NCBI GenBank assembly: GCA_038659295.1
Contig: JASNGC010000003.1
Location: 1 to 64,000, forward strand
DNA from: Enterocytospora artemiae
Lineage: Eukaryota > Microsporidia
Length of the DNA stretch: 64,000 nucleotides
Direction: 5' to 3'
Below the pieces are notes generated by a model that saw nothing but the letters and a program-made list of their open reading frames with translations, was not told where the DNA came from and did no database searches. Shown here piece after piece: positions 1 to 11,944 of the stretch. Each line of letters starts with the position of its first letter. The stretch's first letter is position 1. A program made the position numbers and the translations under genes.

Positions 1-58
<58 letters not shown>
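1..58. repeat. Telomere-like (CTAA)n tract
   Basis: The window opens with about 14 uninterrupted copies of CTAA, equal to TTAG on the other strand, followed directly by unique sequence. A perfect four-base repeat at the very edge, with a duplicated gene-poor region and rDNA behind it, is what a chromosome end looks like. Short CTAACTAAC runs recur inside the subtelomere near 545, 916 and 4691. The alternative is an internal microsatellite cut by the window edge. Confidence 0.75.
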
Positions 59-59
<1 letters not shown>

Positions 60-874
60 CATTGATCTATTATCACAGGTGTATGATATATTGATCTATT
101 ATCATATCATTTATCATAGGTGCAACTTCAATCCACTATCATATTAATTCCATTTGTTGTTCTGTTATCACATATATGTCCATACTCTTCTGCATTTCAT
201 TCTCTCTTAACTATTCCTTATTCCCTCAGACACCGTATTTCTCCCCCCTACTATAACCTCTCCATAACCACTACCCTTATCATCTTCTTATTCTTCCTAT
301 AAACTTTATTCCCTCTTAACTAACTAATAACATCATCATCAATTTATTATCTCATCATATTTCGTAATCCCTATCATTGATATGTTTTTATCAATTCTTA
401 CCAAACTATATTTATCCTTTTTAATAATTGCCTTTTATACCATACATACTATATATAATATATCAACTCCACATCACATTCCTCTACTTTAACTCTCTCT
501 TATACTTGCTTCCATAACCTCAATACTACTAATCTACTCTCTCCTAACTAACTATACTCTTTACTCCTCTACCTCCCACCATCCCTATCTCTTCTACTAA
601 TCTACCCTCTAATCCCTATATATATTCCATTTCTTAAATCTCCATCCTCAATCATATACCTCATCATCCCTCCATATTCCCTACTTCCCACTAACTATAC
701 CCCCACCTTTTCAATCAATTTCGTGTCTTAACCTAGCTTCTTTTCTGATCTTTCATTCATCAATATTTCAAGTCATACACAACAACAACAACATCTTAAT
801 AATAATACGTCTTCCACCATTTATAATTTATTATATATTATATTCTTCACTCCACACCTAGATCATATCACCTA

Positions 875-1494
875 CTTCTTTACTTCTCCAATTAATAATT
901 TCATAATTCTTTCTATCTAACTAACTTCATCTCCATATAAGTATTCTGTACAGACCATCTCCTCTAACTTTATTTCCACCGATTCCATCTCGAAACGCCC
1001 ATTCAATATCTTTCCTCATCTCCTACAACTAACTATTCATAACTTTAGTTCTCCTCTTCAATTCAATCCCCCACGGTGTACTAAGGTCTTTATTCCGAGG
1101 TCCTTTTATAGATTCCCTGCTGCTTCCACTATCTTTATATCTACCATGAGATTCTCTCTTTAATAAACTTTTGTTCCAACCACTATTTCGATTGTCTCCA
1201 TTGTCCTGATATCTACAATTCAATCTTCTATCTGAGATCCTTTATTTTAATTTTTGAGTATTACTCTAAATACTTATACCTATATACATATACAATATAT
1301 ATTATATATATTATATAATTTTTTCGTACCATATATATATACATATACAATATAATATATATAATTTTTCACCATCTTAATGGTATCCTCCTGTACTTAT
1401 CTTCTCCCATCAATAAATCCGTGATTCATTCCCTACCCAACCTTTTTGCCTATTCCTTTCTCTTCCTCTCACCTTAATCCCATTCTTTTCCGTC
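875..1494 (+). repeat. 620-bp direct repeat, copy 1
   Basis: This block matches 4651-5270 base for base as far as I can read, with one difference seen (A at 1471, G at 5247). Sharp edges are visible on both sides: CTTCTTTACTTC begins it and TTTTCCGTC ends it. It spans the start of a decayed copy of the subtelomeric membrane-gene block. The near identity implies a recent duplication or gene conversion. Confidence 0.95.
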
Positions 1495-1989
1495 ACTCCA
1501 TCTCGAAAATCATTTCATGTCTTATTCCATCACCACCTTTCCTCATTTACTCTCTTCAACACCGTATTAAAATCCCCTCGCCATGTTCCCACTTCCAGAA
1601 TTAATACCGAGATCCTTTGATCAAATTTTCAACTTCTCATATCCTTTACTTAACTCTTAACTATACATATTTATACTCTAATTTATTCAACAATAAACAT
1701 ATTTAATTTCCTGACTCTTTCCATTCCCCGATACTCCCATCAATAAATTGTCCTTGCTCTAACCTCACAATATATTCATTTCTGCAAAGTAGTTCATAAT
1801 CTATATTTCCTAATAACGTATACATACACTATGTATAACATACATTATATATAACACATTCCATCATCTAGAATATCATATTCCTATTCTATGTACCTTC
1901 TTTACCTCTTCCACTAATAAATTATACTTATTCAACCGTTTCTTCCCAATTAACTCTTTTACCCTATATATAATATTCAATCCTTCATT

Positions 1990-2126
1990 CTCCAAATCCT
2001 TTCTCTCTATATCATTTTAATCCCACTGATCTTTTCATCCACACTCCATCTCAAAACCATCAGAATATCGCTCTTGTTCCCACCACCCAACTCAGTCATG
2101 TGGTCAACAATTCCATCATCCATCAT
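1990..2126 (+). repeat. 137-bp direct repeat, copy 1
   Basis: Nearly identical to 6695-6831 at an offset of 4705 bp. One difference was read (CATCAGAATATC against CATCGGAATATC). It covers the 5' signature of a decayed copy of the subtelomeric membrane gene. The offset differs from that of the 620-bp repeat, so it comes from a separate exchange. Confidence 0.9.
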
Positions 2127-4650
2127 GAATTGATCTTCCCACCAAACTTGATCACGTACATAATCACCATCACTTCGATCACGTACATCGTCATCCCATC
2201 ATTTTCATAAAGGTAATCACCACCACACCAACCATGCTTCGAAACAGTTAGAATCAGAAGGTTTCTATTTTTATTCCTGGTTTTCTTGTACTCTTCAACC
2301 GTCCTTCTATACAACCTGACCTACCCAGCCCATTCCTCTGTTACCTCCGCATTTCGATGTTCATGGTTCTCGCCGTTGTACATCTTTGCTTCAGGATATA
2401 CAAACGTCCAATCATCTCTTGTGACATTCATTGCTTTCAATAATATCCCTCATTAATAAAGCTTGCATCCTTCCACTATTTCGTATTCACATCTCCCTAA
2501 CTTCACTGGTGATACCTACAATTAAATCTTATATCCGAGATCCTTTATTTCAAAATATTAACTTCTCTCAATCCTTAAAGATCTTTTATTTTAGGTTTTA
2601 ACTATTACTCTAAATACAGATTTATAACTAAAAATTTCTTCATTCTATACCATCCTTTATACCATATATACCATTTTTATACCATATCATACTATTTCAT
2701 CTCTCCATTCCATAACTTCTTTCTTTATACCATCCAACTAATCCCATTCTTCCTCCTTCCATACATTTCCTCAAACTGCACTTATAAATATCATAATTCT
2801 TTTTCCTCTGGCCGTCAATAACTAACCTTAATACTAAACTATTCATAACTATACTAAATTCTACTCTCCATTATGGCTAAGAACATTAATACACTTTCAC
2901 TTATATTTAACTAACAATACTACTCTCCACTATTCTTCTCCCCAATTAAAAATACCTTACATTCCTCTTTCCACCCAACCAAACTCTCCATACTCTACCC
3001 TCAGTAATTACTTCTTCTATTTAATCTCTTTATTTCCCACCATAATAATAACCCATTATCCTTTCCTCACAATCCTTATCATTCATATATTTCTCAATAT
3101 CAATTCTTACCAAACTATATTTTTTTATACTATACATAATATATATACGGTATAACTATATATTCTATATCATATATGCTATACATATCACATATACCTT
3201 TATACTACACATAATAAATCCCTGACTCCACTCCCCTTCATATATTTGCTTTTCCTTAACCTATAACACCACTCAATTAGCCTACCATCTCTCCTAATCC
3301 AAACAGGTCATCAATATATCTCCCCTTCTCCTCTGTACACTCCCACATCCGCAAGTCCCCTGTCTCTTCCATAAATCATATATCGTAGTCTCTAGTATTC
3401 GTCTCCAGCAAAACATCTTAAGTCCTTACCTACCACATACTCTCCATATGTATCCACTCTCTCCTGCAAACCTAATCTTGGTTTTTCTCCTTGTCCATTA
3501 GCCAATCTTCTTCAGTCCTCAATTTCCATCCTTCCTCTGACTCCCACTTCAATTTTCATACTAGTTCCCCTTCGTCAATCTTAGCCTCCTCTAACTATCC
3601 ACTAAAGTATCCGTCTTCTATTCCTGACCTATCCCCAAAAACTGCATCTTCTCCCAAAACACCAATAAGTCTCATGACTGGTCTAGTATATGACTTTCAT
3701 TTCTTAACTTACTCCTCCTGACCCTTCTAGTCAAGTTCTTCTTCTACCAACTATCATCTAATCATATCTCGTCCATCATATTCCTTGGTCTTTTATCTTT
3801 TCCGTTCCTCTCTATCTCGAATCTTCCCAATAACTTCTCAAATCTGTCTTACTTCTAGCTGCTCATAACTGAATTTTTCGTTTACGAATATTTCTTCATA
3901 GCTACTCATAACTGAATTTTTCGTTTACGAGTATTTCTTCATTATACTACATATCCTTTACACTATACATAATAGCATTTTCTTATCATATACTATATAT
4001 AACATTTTCTTGTCACATACACTGGAATATTCTGCCTTTCCACTCTTTCCCCAGAATCTGAGTTCTTACTCAATGTATCTTCCGACATCCTTTTATACAT
4101 TCCCTGCTTCATGCCATTTCATATCTTCATCTTCTGATATCTATCTCATCCCCTATCACTCTTACTATTATACTATCCACACCCTATTTATATCTGATAA
4201 AGCTTTTCTCCGGTCATATTAATCTTTTTGTCCAATCTCCATAGTCTGTACCACTTCGTGATCTCTACAACTAAATCGTCTATCTGAGAACCACTATTTC
4301 GATCCTTTGATTCAAAATATTGATTCCCTATAAATTCATTTTTAATCCTTAACCATATCTTATACACAACTCGATTTAATTTATTCTGTAGCATCAATTT
4401 TCCTGAAATATAAAAATATTTAAATTTCTTATTCTGACTCTTTCCATTTCTTCACTTAGTACTCTCCAATCAATAAATCTTTGATCTAACATCATCAATA
4501 CACCATATTCATATCTTTTATCTGTACATCACATCTTCTTGATATATACTATATATAATATTTTATACCATATACACATATGATACCTATCACTTCATAA
4601 TATTCATATATCATATTCCACTAGTCATCATAACCCTATCTAGTATGTTG

Positions 4651-5270
4651 CTTCTTTACTTCTCCAATTAATAATTTCATAATTCTTTCTATCTAACTAA
4701 CTTCATCTCCATATAAGTATTCTGTACAGACCATCTCCTCTAACTTTATTTCCACCGATTCCATCTCGAAACGCCCATTCAATATCTTTCCTCATCTCCT
4801 ACAACTAACTATTCATAACTTTAGTTCTCCTCTTCAATTCAATCCCCCACGGTGTACTAAGGTCTTTATTCCGAGGTCCTTTTATAGATTCCCTGCTGCT
4901 TCCACTATCTTTATATCTACCATGAGATTCTCTCTTTAATAAACTTTTGTTCCAACCACTATTTCGATTGTCTCCATTGTCCTGATATCTACAATTCAAT
5001 CTTCTATCTGAGATCCTTTATTTTAATTTTTGAGTATTACTCTAAATACTTATACCTATATACATATACAATATATATTATATATATTATATAATTTTTT
5101 CGTACCATATATATATACATATACAATATAATATATATAATTTTTCACCATCTTAATGGTATCCTCCTGTACTTATCTTCTCCCATCAATAAATCCGTGA
5201 TTCATTCCCTACCCAACCTTTTTGCCTATTCCTTTCTCTTCCTCTCGCCTTAATCCCATTCTTTTCCGTC
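4651..5270 (+). repeat. 620-bp direct repeat, copy 2
   Basis: Second copy of the block at 875-1494, same orientation, offset 3776 bp. One substitution was seen (1471/5247). After the right edge this copy continues into a longer decayed relative of the membrane-gene block (GATACTCCTCGAAAGC), whereas copy 1 continues with different sequence. Confidence 0.95.
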
Positions 5271-6694
5271 GATACTCCTCGAAAGCACCATGAGTCCATC
5301 CCCATCATTCTTGTAGATACTCTACTAGTCACAAAAGTAAATCCCACCAAACCTAATCACGTACATAATAATGTCCGTCACTTCGACCACACTGATAATC
5401 ATTCATCACAAAAGTAGTGTCTCTCACATCAGCCATCCCTCTCAACAAGATGAATCTGAACATTCCGTTTTTATTTCTGGTCTCGTCTGTCAGTCAACTG
5501 AATCTGCATGGGCCTTTACCTGGCTATCCATTCTCTCATCGTTTCTTCTGTGTTTTGACCTTTTCTTCATAGTTCTCGTCTTCCAGACATACTAACTGTT
5601 CTCCACCCATCTTATTTCTATCTTGCTCCATGAGATTATCCCACTAACTGAGCTTCCATCCTATCTCCATTCCGTATTAATATCTCCTTAGTTCGCAGTA
5701 CCACTTCATGATCCCTACAATTAAATCATCTATCTCGAACCTTGATTCTTAACCATATCTTATACACTTGACTCCATTTATTCAGCGATCCCAATCTCTC
5801 CGGAGTATCAAACGTATCTCGACAAATTCTTATTCTGACCCTTTCCATTCCCCCGTGTACTCCCCATCGCAATAGATTCTCTTTGCTCTACTCTCTCCAA
5901 TACACTATATTCATTACCTCATATCTTCTTAAATACTGCATTTCCATACCATATATTATATATAGCGCATATACTCCTTTCCATCAACTAGAACGTCATA
6001 ACCCTGCTCTAGTTATCTTCTTTACTTCTCCCATTAATAAATTCATAATCCATCTGTTTATTTTTTACTAATTCTCCCCTATATATATAGTATTGTATAA
6101 TATCCAAATAGCCTCTTCCTCTCATTTTAATCCAACTGGTCTTTCACACTTTCTTCATCTTCTCGAAAGGAATGATATTCCTGATCCCATCATCCGTCAC
6201 AAAAAATGGCATTCTGTCAACCTGCTCTCCAAAAATCTGAAATGATGATTCCTAGCGGTTTCTTCTCTCCTACCCTTCAACCGAATCCCCCTGAGCTTTT
6301 GTACAAAGTATCTTGTTCATTCCTCGGTGCTTTTATATCTTCCTGGTTCCATCATTTCATATCTTATTGCATGTTCTCCACCTTCCACATCTTATTTATA
6401 TCTGTTACGAGATTATCCCATTAATAAACTTCTCTTCAACACCGTATTAAAATCCCCTCACCATGTTCCCACTTCTGAATCCTATGGTTCCATCCCTCCC
6501 ACTTCCAGAATTAATATCGAGATCCTTTGATCAAATTTTTAATTTCTCATATCCTTTACTTAACTCTTAACCATACATATCTATAATCTAATTTATTCAA
6601 CAATAAACATATTTAATTTCCTGACTCTTTCCATTCCCCCGATACTCCCCCATCAATAAATTGTCCTTACCATAACATCACAATATATTCATTT

Positions 6695-6831
6695 CTCCAA
6701 ATCCTTTCTCTCTATATCATTTTAATCCCACTGATCTTTTCATCCACACTCCATCTCAAAACCATCGGAATATCGCTCTTGTTCCCACCACCCAACTCAG
6801 TCATGTGGTCAACAATTCCATCATCCATCAT
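6695..6831 (+). repeat. 137-bp direct repeat, copy 2
   Basis: Partner of 1990-2126 in the same orientation. The flanks also resemble each other less closely: about 1672-1760 and 6560-6660 share the stretch CAACAATAAACATATTT and neighbouring bases. This suggests an older, larger duplication, part of which was later homogenised. Confidence 0.9.
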
Positions 6832-7185
6832 TTCGTATTGACTCTCCCTAACTTCACTGGTGATATCTACAGTTAAATCTTCTACCTGAGATCATTTATT
6901 TTAGTTTTTAGGTATTACTCCAAATAAGGTATCCAAGTGAAAGTTTACTCATTTTATACATATATATAATATACAATATATACACATATATATAATATAT
7001 AATTTTTTATACATATATAATATTTTTGTACCATACAACATCATCTCATATAAAATTATCCAAAACCCCCCATATTCCCATTTTAATATCTACTCACCCA
7101 CTAATAAATCCATTACCTACCCTGCATTGTTTACTAATTAACCTTTTCGCCCATATATATATTATTCCATAGAATATAGACCCAA

Positions 7186-7428
7186 ATGTTTTCTCTTCCT
7201 CTCATCTTAATCCCATTCGTCTTTTCTGTCGATACTCCATCTCGAAAGAACAACGAGTCCATCCCCATCATTGATCATGCAGATAATGACTGTTCCATCA
7301 CGAAAGTGATCATTCCATCAAGCTCAATCACACAAATAATCACCGTCATGTCGACCATACTCCTCAACAACCAAAATCCAGAGATCCATATTTTCTTTTC
7401 GGGTTTATCTTCTTGGTTTGCCTTTTAA
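7186..7428 (+). pseudogene. Truncated copy of subtelomeric signal-peptide/membrane gene
   Basis: Begins MFSLPLILIPFVFSVDTP, almost the same signal peptide as the intact relative at 7959 (MFSLPLILVPLVFCVDTP), and like it has CCC a few bases before the ATG. It stays open for 80 codons through an acidic, His/Asp/Ile-rich stretch and stops early. DNA after the stop (7429-7560) still resembles the region coding the membrane segments of the relative, so the C-terminal half has been lost by mutation. It could still yield a short secreted peptide. I call it a decayed family member. Confidence 0.65.
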
Positions 7429-7958
7429 TTCCTAGATCCGCAAAAGAAGAGCTTTTCATATCTTTATCTCTGGATATGCAGACGTAAACTCTCTCCGTCC
7501 GCTCTAGCACTCATCACCCTAGTGTATTACTTTGCACATGTTGTTTGTATTAACACCTCCATAGTCGTGGCCCACCACCGTCCTGATCTCTGCAATTAAA
7601 TCTTCTGCCTGTGAATCAATATTTCGACCTTTTAATTCAAGATATTACTTCCCCAGTCCGTAACAGATTCTTAACCACCTTGGGTAAATTTATTTGATAT
7701 GTCGATCTCCCTGAAATATAAATGTAATTTCCTGGCTCAATACTCCACAATATAACATACTATAAGTTTCATGTGTTTTACCTATACATCACATCTTCCA
7801 AATATACCCTGATGTGCGTCTGCATACTCCTACTCTGGTATGCACCTTTATTTCATCCATCAATGAACCCAGAGCTATTTTCCTCCCCATAACTAGACTA
7901 CTTTTGCCAATTAGCTCTTTTCGGCCACACATATATTATTCAATGTTCCATTCCCCAA

Positions 7959-8537
7959 ATGTTTTCTCTTCCTCTCATTTTAGTCCCACTGGTTTTTTGC
8001 GTAGACACTCCAAAGCATCGTGAGAGTGTCGATCCCATCATTGATCAAGATAGTCCTATTCGTCACGAATGTGTGGATCGCGTAGATAGTCCTATTCGTC
8101 ACGAATGTGTTCATCACGTAGACAATCATCCCACCAAGCTTGATCGTGTAGATAATACCCAGCCCCATCACGTGGATCGTGATCCCATCATTGGCCACAA
8201 AAATAACGATTTCACCCAACTTAGCCATGTGGGTGATGACTGCATTAGCCGTGCAGATAGTGACTGTGCTGTCAACCACACTTCTCAGCAGTCAAAATCT
8301 GATGATTCTTCCATCACCTCCTTCCTCCTCATCTGGCTTCTTTTGTGTAAATCGGAAAGAGATCTACGCAATTCCATCTTTGGTCTCCTTGTCATTTCGA
8401 TATTTTGCCTGCTAGCCTTCGCTGCCTTGTATCTTTGTCGCCAGATATACAGATGTGTGGTGCTCTATCCCGCCGCCTCCACTATTTTCACCATTATGGG
8501 CCTTACCGCATTTTGTTTATGCCTGCTGCTTCGATGA
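7959..8537 (+). CDS. Subtelomeric small secreted/membrane protein, function unknown
   Basis: 192 residues. An N-terminal signal peptide (about residues 1-18) is followed by a hydrophilic middle of about 90 residues rich in Asp, His and Val, including two copies of a SPIRHECVDRVD-like unit (about 30-55). The C-terminus has two or three hydrophobic segments (about 112-120, 130-155 and 165-190). The ATG follows CCCCAA, the start-proximal motif of this genome, which supports a real gene. It is the only full-length member here of a family that otherwise survives as fragments between 1464 and 7440. I recognise no known family. Its position and layout fit a lineage-specific secreted or cell-surface product, but that is inference. 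Confidence 0.6.
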   Translation: MFSLPLILVPLVFCVDTPKHRESVDPIIDQDSPIRHECVDRVDSPIRHECVHHVDNHPTKLDRVDNTQPHHVDRDPIIGHKNNDFTQLSHVGDDCISRADSDCAVNHTSQQSKSDDSSITSFLLIWLLLCKSERDLRNSIFGLLVISIFCLLAFAALYLCRQIYRCVVLYPAASTIFTIMGLTAFCLCLLLR

Positions 8538-8735
8538 GATTATCCCATTAATAAAGTTTGGTACCACCTTTTAATCGATTATATCAATGATTTAAAATAT
8601 CTGGTCTGGATATCGATCATTCCCACAATTAAAGAACCAATGAATACATAACACCATTAATAAATTCATTACCACACCAACATATCTTTATTCACTACAG
8701 CTATACACACCAGCATAGCACGTGCCCTACCCGAT

Positions 8736-9388
8736 CTACCACACCAACATATACACACATTTATATATACTACCACACCAACATATACACACATTTTATA
8801 TATACTACCACACCAACATATACACACATTATATATATACTAACCAACATATACTACATATATACACATTTTATATATACTACCACACCTACATATACTA
8901 CATATACACAATTTTTATATATACTACCACACAAACATATAATACATATACACACATTTTATATATACTACAACACCAACATATACACACATTTATATAT
9001 ACTACCACACCAACATATACTATATATACACACATTTTATATATATTAACCAACATATACACACATTTATATATACTACCACACCAACATATATACACAT
9101 TTTATATATACTACCATATACATATACTATATATACACACATTTTATATATACTAAAACACCAACATATACTACATATACATACATTTTATATATACTAC
9201 CATACCAACATATACTACATATATACACATTTTATATATACTACCACACCAACATATACACACATTTTATATATACTACCACACCAACATATACACACAT
9301 TTTATATATACTACCACACCAACATATACTACATATACACACATTTTATATATACTACCACACCAACATATACTACATACACACACAT
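8736..9388. repeat. 35-bp AT-rich minisatellite beside rDNA
   Basis: About 17 tandem units built on ACCACACCAACATATACA followed by CACATTTTATATATACT. Some units carry an insert of about 9 bases (CTACATATA). The block ends about 35 bp beyond the SSU rRNA 3' end, so it occupies the intergenic spacer between rDNA and subtelomere. Open frames in it on both strands are artefacts of the repeat. Confidence 0.9.
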
Positions 9389-9424
9389 CCATGCATCCCA
9401 CGACACATCACCTCACAAAATCCG

Positions 9425-10703
9425 TAATGATCCTGCGGCTGGTTCACCGACCGCAACCTTGTTACGACTTGTACCTTATCTAGCTATGACTATTCAGAAC
9501 CGGGGCTCTTCATCTCCATAACCATCTGAGATAGTGACGGGCGGTGTGTACAAACTACAGGGACTCATTCACCATGACTTAATGAATCATCGTTACTAGG
9601 AATTCCTCGTTCATAGCTCATTTACAAGAGCTAATCCCTCGCACTCCAAAATCCATCTGCAAGAACATCGAGTATTGTATTGCGCGTGCCGCCCAGGGCA
9701 TCTGAGGGCATCACTGATCTGTTATCGCCTTCTCCTTCCTGTGCCATTCTGCACCTGTCTCCAAAGATCTCACTGATTATAGCACTTAAGCTGAAAGTCA
9801 TCCCATCAATTTCCAACGACCATGCACCACTCCTGCTGCGCTCACGTAGTCGATCTCTGCGCTGCTTGGTCCTGGTAAGTTTTCCCGCGTTGAGTCAAAT
9901 TAAGCCGCACAATCCACTCCTGGTAGTGTAGTTCCGTCAATTTCACTTTAAGTTTCACCCTTGCGAGCGTACTATCCCCAGAGCCCGAAAACTATGATTT
10001 CTCCCAGCAAACACTCCCGTGTCCTGCTTGTCGGCATCGTTTACTGCTGGAACTACAGCGGTATCTAATCACTTTCGATCCTCCAGCCTTCGTCCTTGAT
10101 CCCCAGACTCGTTCAAGTGCATCGCTTTCGCCTCCGTCAGTCCAGGCGGGGTCTTGGTCATTTCATCTCTCGCCCGCCTATACTATGCACTCTGCCCGTT
10201 CCGCCATCCTTAGCAAACCCTGCACCCTTGACCGGTGCCCTTCAATTGCATATACAACTACGGACTTTTTAACTGCAGCATCCACCATAGACACTCTTGG
10301 AGTCGGTATTACCGCGGCTGCTGGCACCAAACTTGCCCTCCAATACTCAAAGCACTTGTTTACTGTGCCCTCTAATCTACGTCTCATAACTGCCTCCTCA
10401 CCAAAGAGTGGGCAATTTTCGCGCCTGCTGCCGTCCTTGGACGTGGGAGCCATCTCTCAGGCTCCCTCTCCGGAATCAAACCCTCATTTCCCGTCACCCG
10501 TCATCGTCTTGGTAGTCCTTTACACTACCAACTAACTGATAGGGTTGCGTCTTATTCTTGCCTCTTAGCCACAGCTTGCCGTGGTTATCTGTACCATCAA
10601 GAGCAAATCATCGCAACATTACTGAGCCGTTCGCCATTTCTATTAAGCATGCATGGCTAAATCTCAGAGACTAGCATCTACGTCAGGCAGAATCAACCTG
10701 GTG
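9425..10703 (-). rRNA. Small-subunit (16S-like) rRNA
   Basis: On the minus strand the gene starts CACCAGGTTGATTCTGCC at 10703 and ends GCAGGATCATTA at 9425, the canonical SSU termini. The universal GTGCCAGCAGCCGCGGTAA segment lies near 10310-10330, and GTACACACCGCCCGTC near 9540. At about 1,279 nt it is far shorter than the usual 1.8-kb eukaryotic SSU and typical of Microsporidia. It is GC-rich compared with everything around it. It lies downstream of the LSU on the same strand. Confidence 0.97.
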
Positions 10704-11059
10704 TCCTGTCATCTACCCCGTGGCCTATCCCAATCCTGCAAATCCGTGGCAATCCATTGCCCACATCACACTCTTGCCTCTATCCACAGACCCACACGCA
10801 TTTCCGCCTCGCCAAAATGCCTGTGCACACGGGTTTCCCCACGCTCGTACCCCCTGCCGCGCATGTCCATTGCTGGGCCATGTGTCGCGAGGCGCACAGA
10901 ATGTCGCACAATGTCATAGCATGGTACAATGTCATGCTAATGCACATATCAGCCTGCACAATATCATGCCAATGCACATACCACAATATCCTGCACACAC
11001 CACCACACAATATCATGCACAACATCACTACCCACAACGACCCGCTTCCCCACAAAAAG
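10704..11059 (-). other. Spacer between LSU and SSU rRNA
   Basis: About 350 bp separate the LSU 3' end (position uncertain) from the SSU 5' end. The middle (about 10900-11020) holds imperfect short repeats of the type ACAATATCATGC..AATGCACATA. In a unit ordered LSU-SSU this is the internal transcribed spacer. No gene was seen in it. Confidence 0.6.
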
Positions 11060-11287
11060 GCGCAGGCCTGCCTGAAACACTCGTAATGTATACTCGCTTC
11101 GCACAGCAGCCCCCTTACGTGCGTCGTCTCCGCACCCCCGTGTCCCCAAGTCCCCATTCTGGCTTAGAGGCTTTCAGCCATTACAGGCTGGATGTAGCTG
11201 CGCCCCCGCCTTAACAGACGAGCGCCCGACCAGTGATCCAGACCAGAACTTCCTCTCGTACTACTCTGGCCTGCTCTCAGACACCTG

Positions 11288-11342
<55 letters not shown>

Positions 11343-11445
11343 GTTGGTGGGTGAACAATCCAACACTAGGTGATTTCTGCTTCACCATGCTAGGAAGAGC
11401 CGACATCGAAGAATCAAAAAGCGGCGTCGATACGATCTCTCGGCC

Positions 11446-11478
<33 letters not shown>

Positions 11479-11757
11479 CGTCACTTCTGCACCTAACCGT
11501 TGCAAAAGATCTCTAGGCCCCTGTTTCCAGTCATCAATACGTGCGTCTGCACCTATGTCAAGCTCGCTTTTGCCCTTATGCTCCACGAGTGGTTTCCATC
11601 CCCTCTAAGCGAACCTTTGGACGTCTGCGTTACTTTGTAGCAGTCGTGCCGCCCCAGCCAAACTCCCCATCAGGCAACCAACCGTCTAGTCACGGGCGCC
11701 AGTGGTCTCACACAGTAACCCACCTCGCTACGACACCCAGACTAGCCAATCTGCCTC

Positions 11758-11794
<37 letters not shown>

Positions 11795-11866
11795 GCATAT
11801 CCCAAGCCCGTTCCCTTGGCTGTAGGTTCGCAAAGCAGTAGGTAGGGACAGTGGGAATCTCGTTGC

Positions 11867-11944
<78 letters not shown>

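Larger units (their letters stand above)
59..7185. repeat. Pyrimidine-rich subtelomere made of decayed duplications
   Basis: No convincing intact gene was found here. The plus strand is overwhelmingly C+T, with purine-poor runs for kilobases. The content is a mosaic of duplicated blocks: the 620-bp repeat, a 137-bp repeat, and several diverged copies of the block that is intact at 7959-8537. These copies are recognised by a 5' signature (CTCATTTTAATCCCACTG and variants, then CTCGAAAG) near 1464, 2012, 5240, 6120, 6720 and 7200, and by a 3' signature (GAGATTATCCCA) near 5631, 6413 and 8537. AT-rich runs such as ATATATAC separate the blocks. Short reading frames on either strand lack conserved starts and look incidental. 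Confidence 0.7.

Noticed and set aside
1029..4999. Two identical 64-codon minus-strand frames (1029-1223 and 4805-4999)
   Set aside because: They are identical only because they lie in the 620-bp duplication. The frames open with TTG, run against the orientation of the decayed gene blocks and have no recognisable domain.
8722..9156. 144-codon Tyr/Ile/His/Thr-rich frame
   Set aside because: It is the translation of the 35-bp minisatellite, open on both strands because the repeat lacks stops in some frames.
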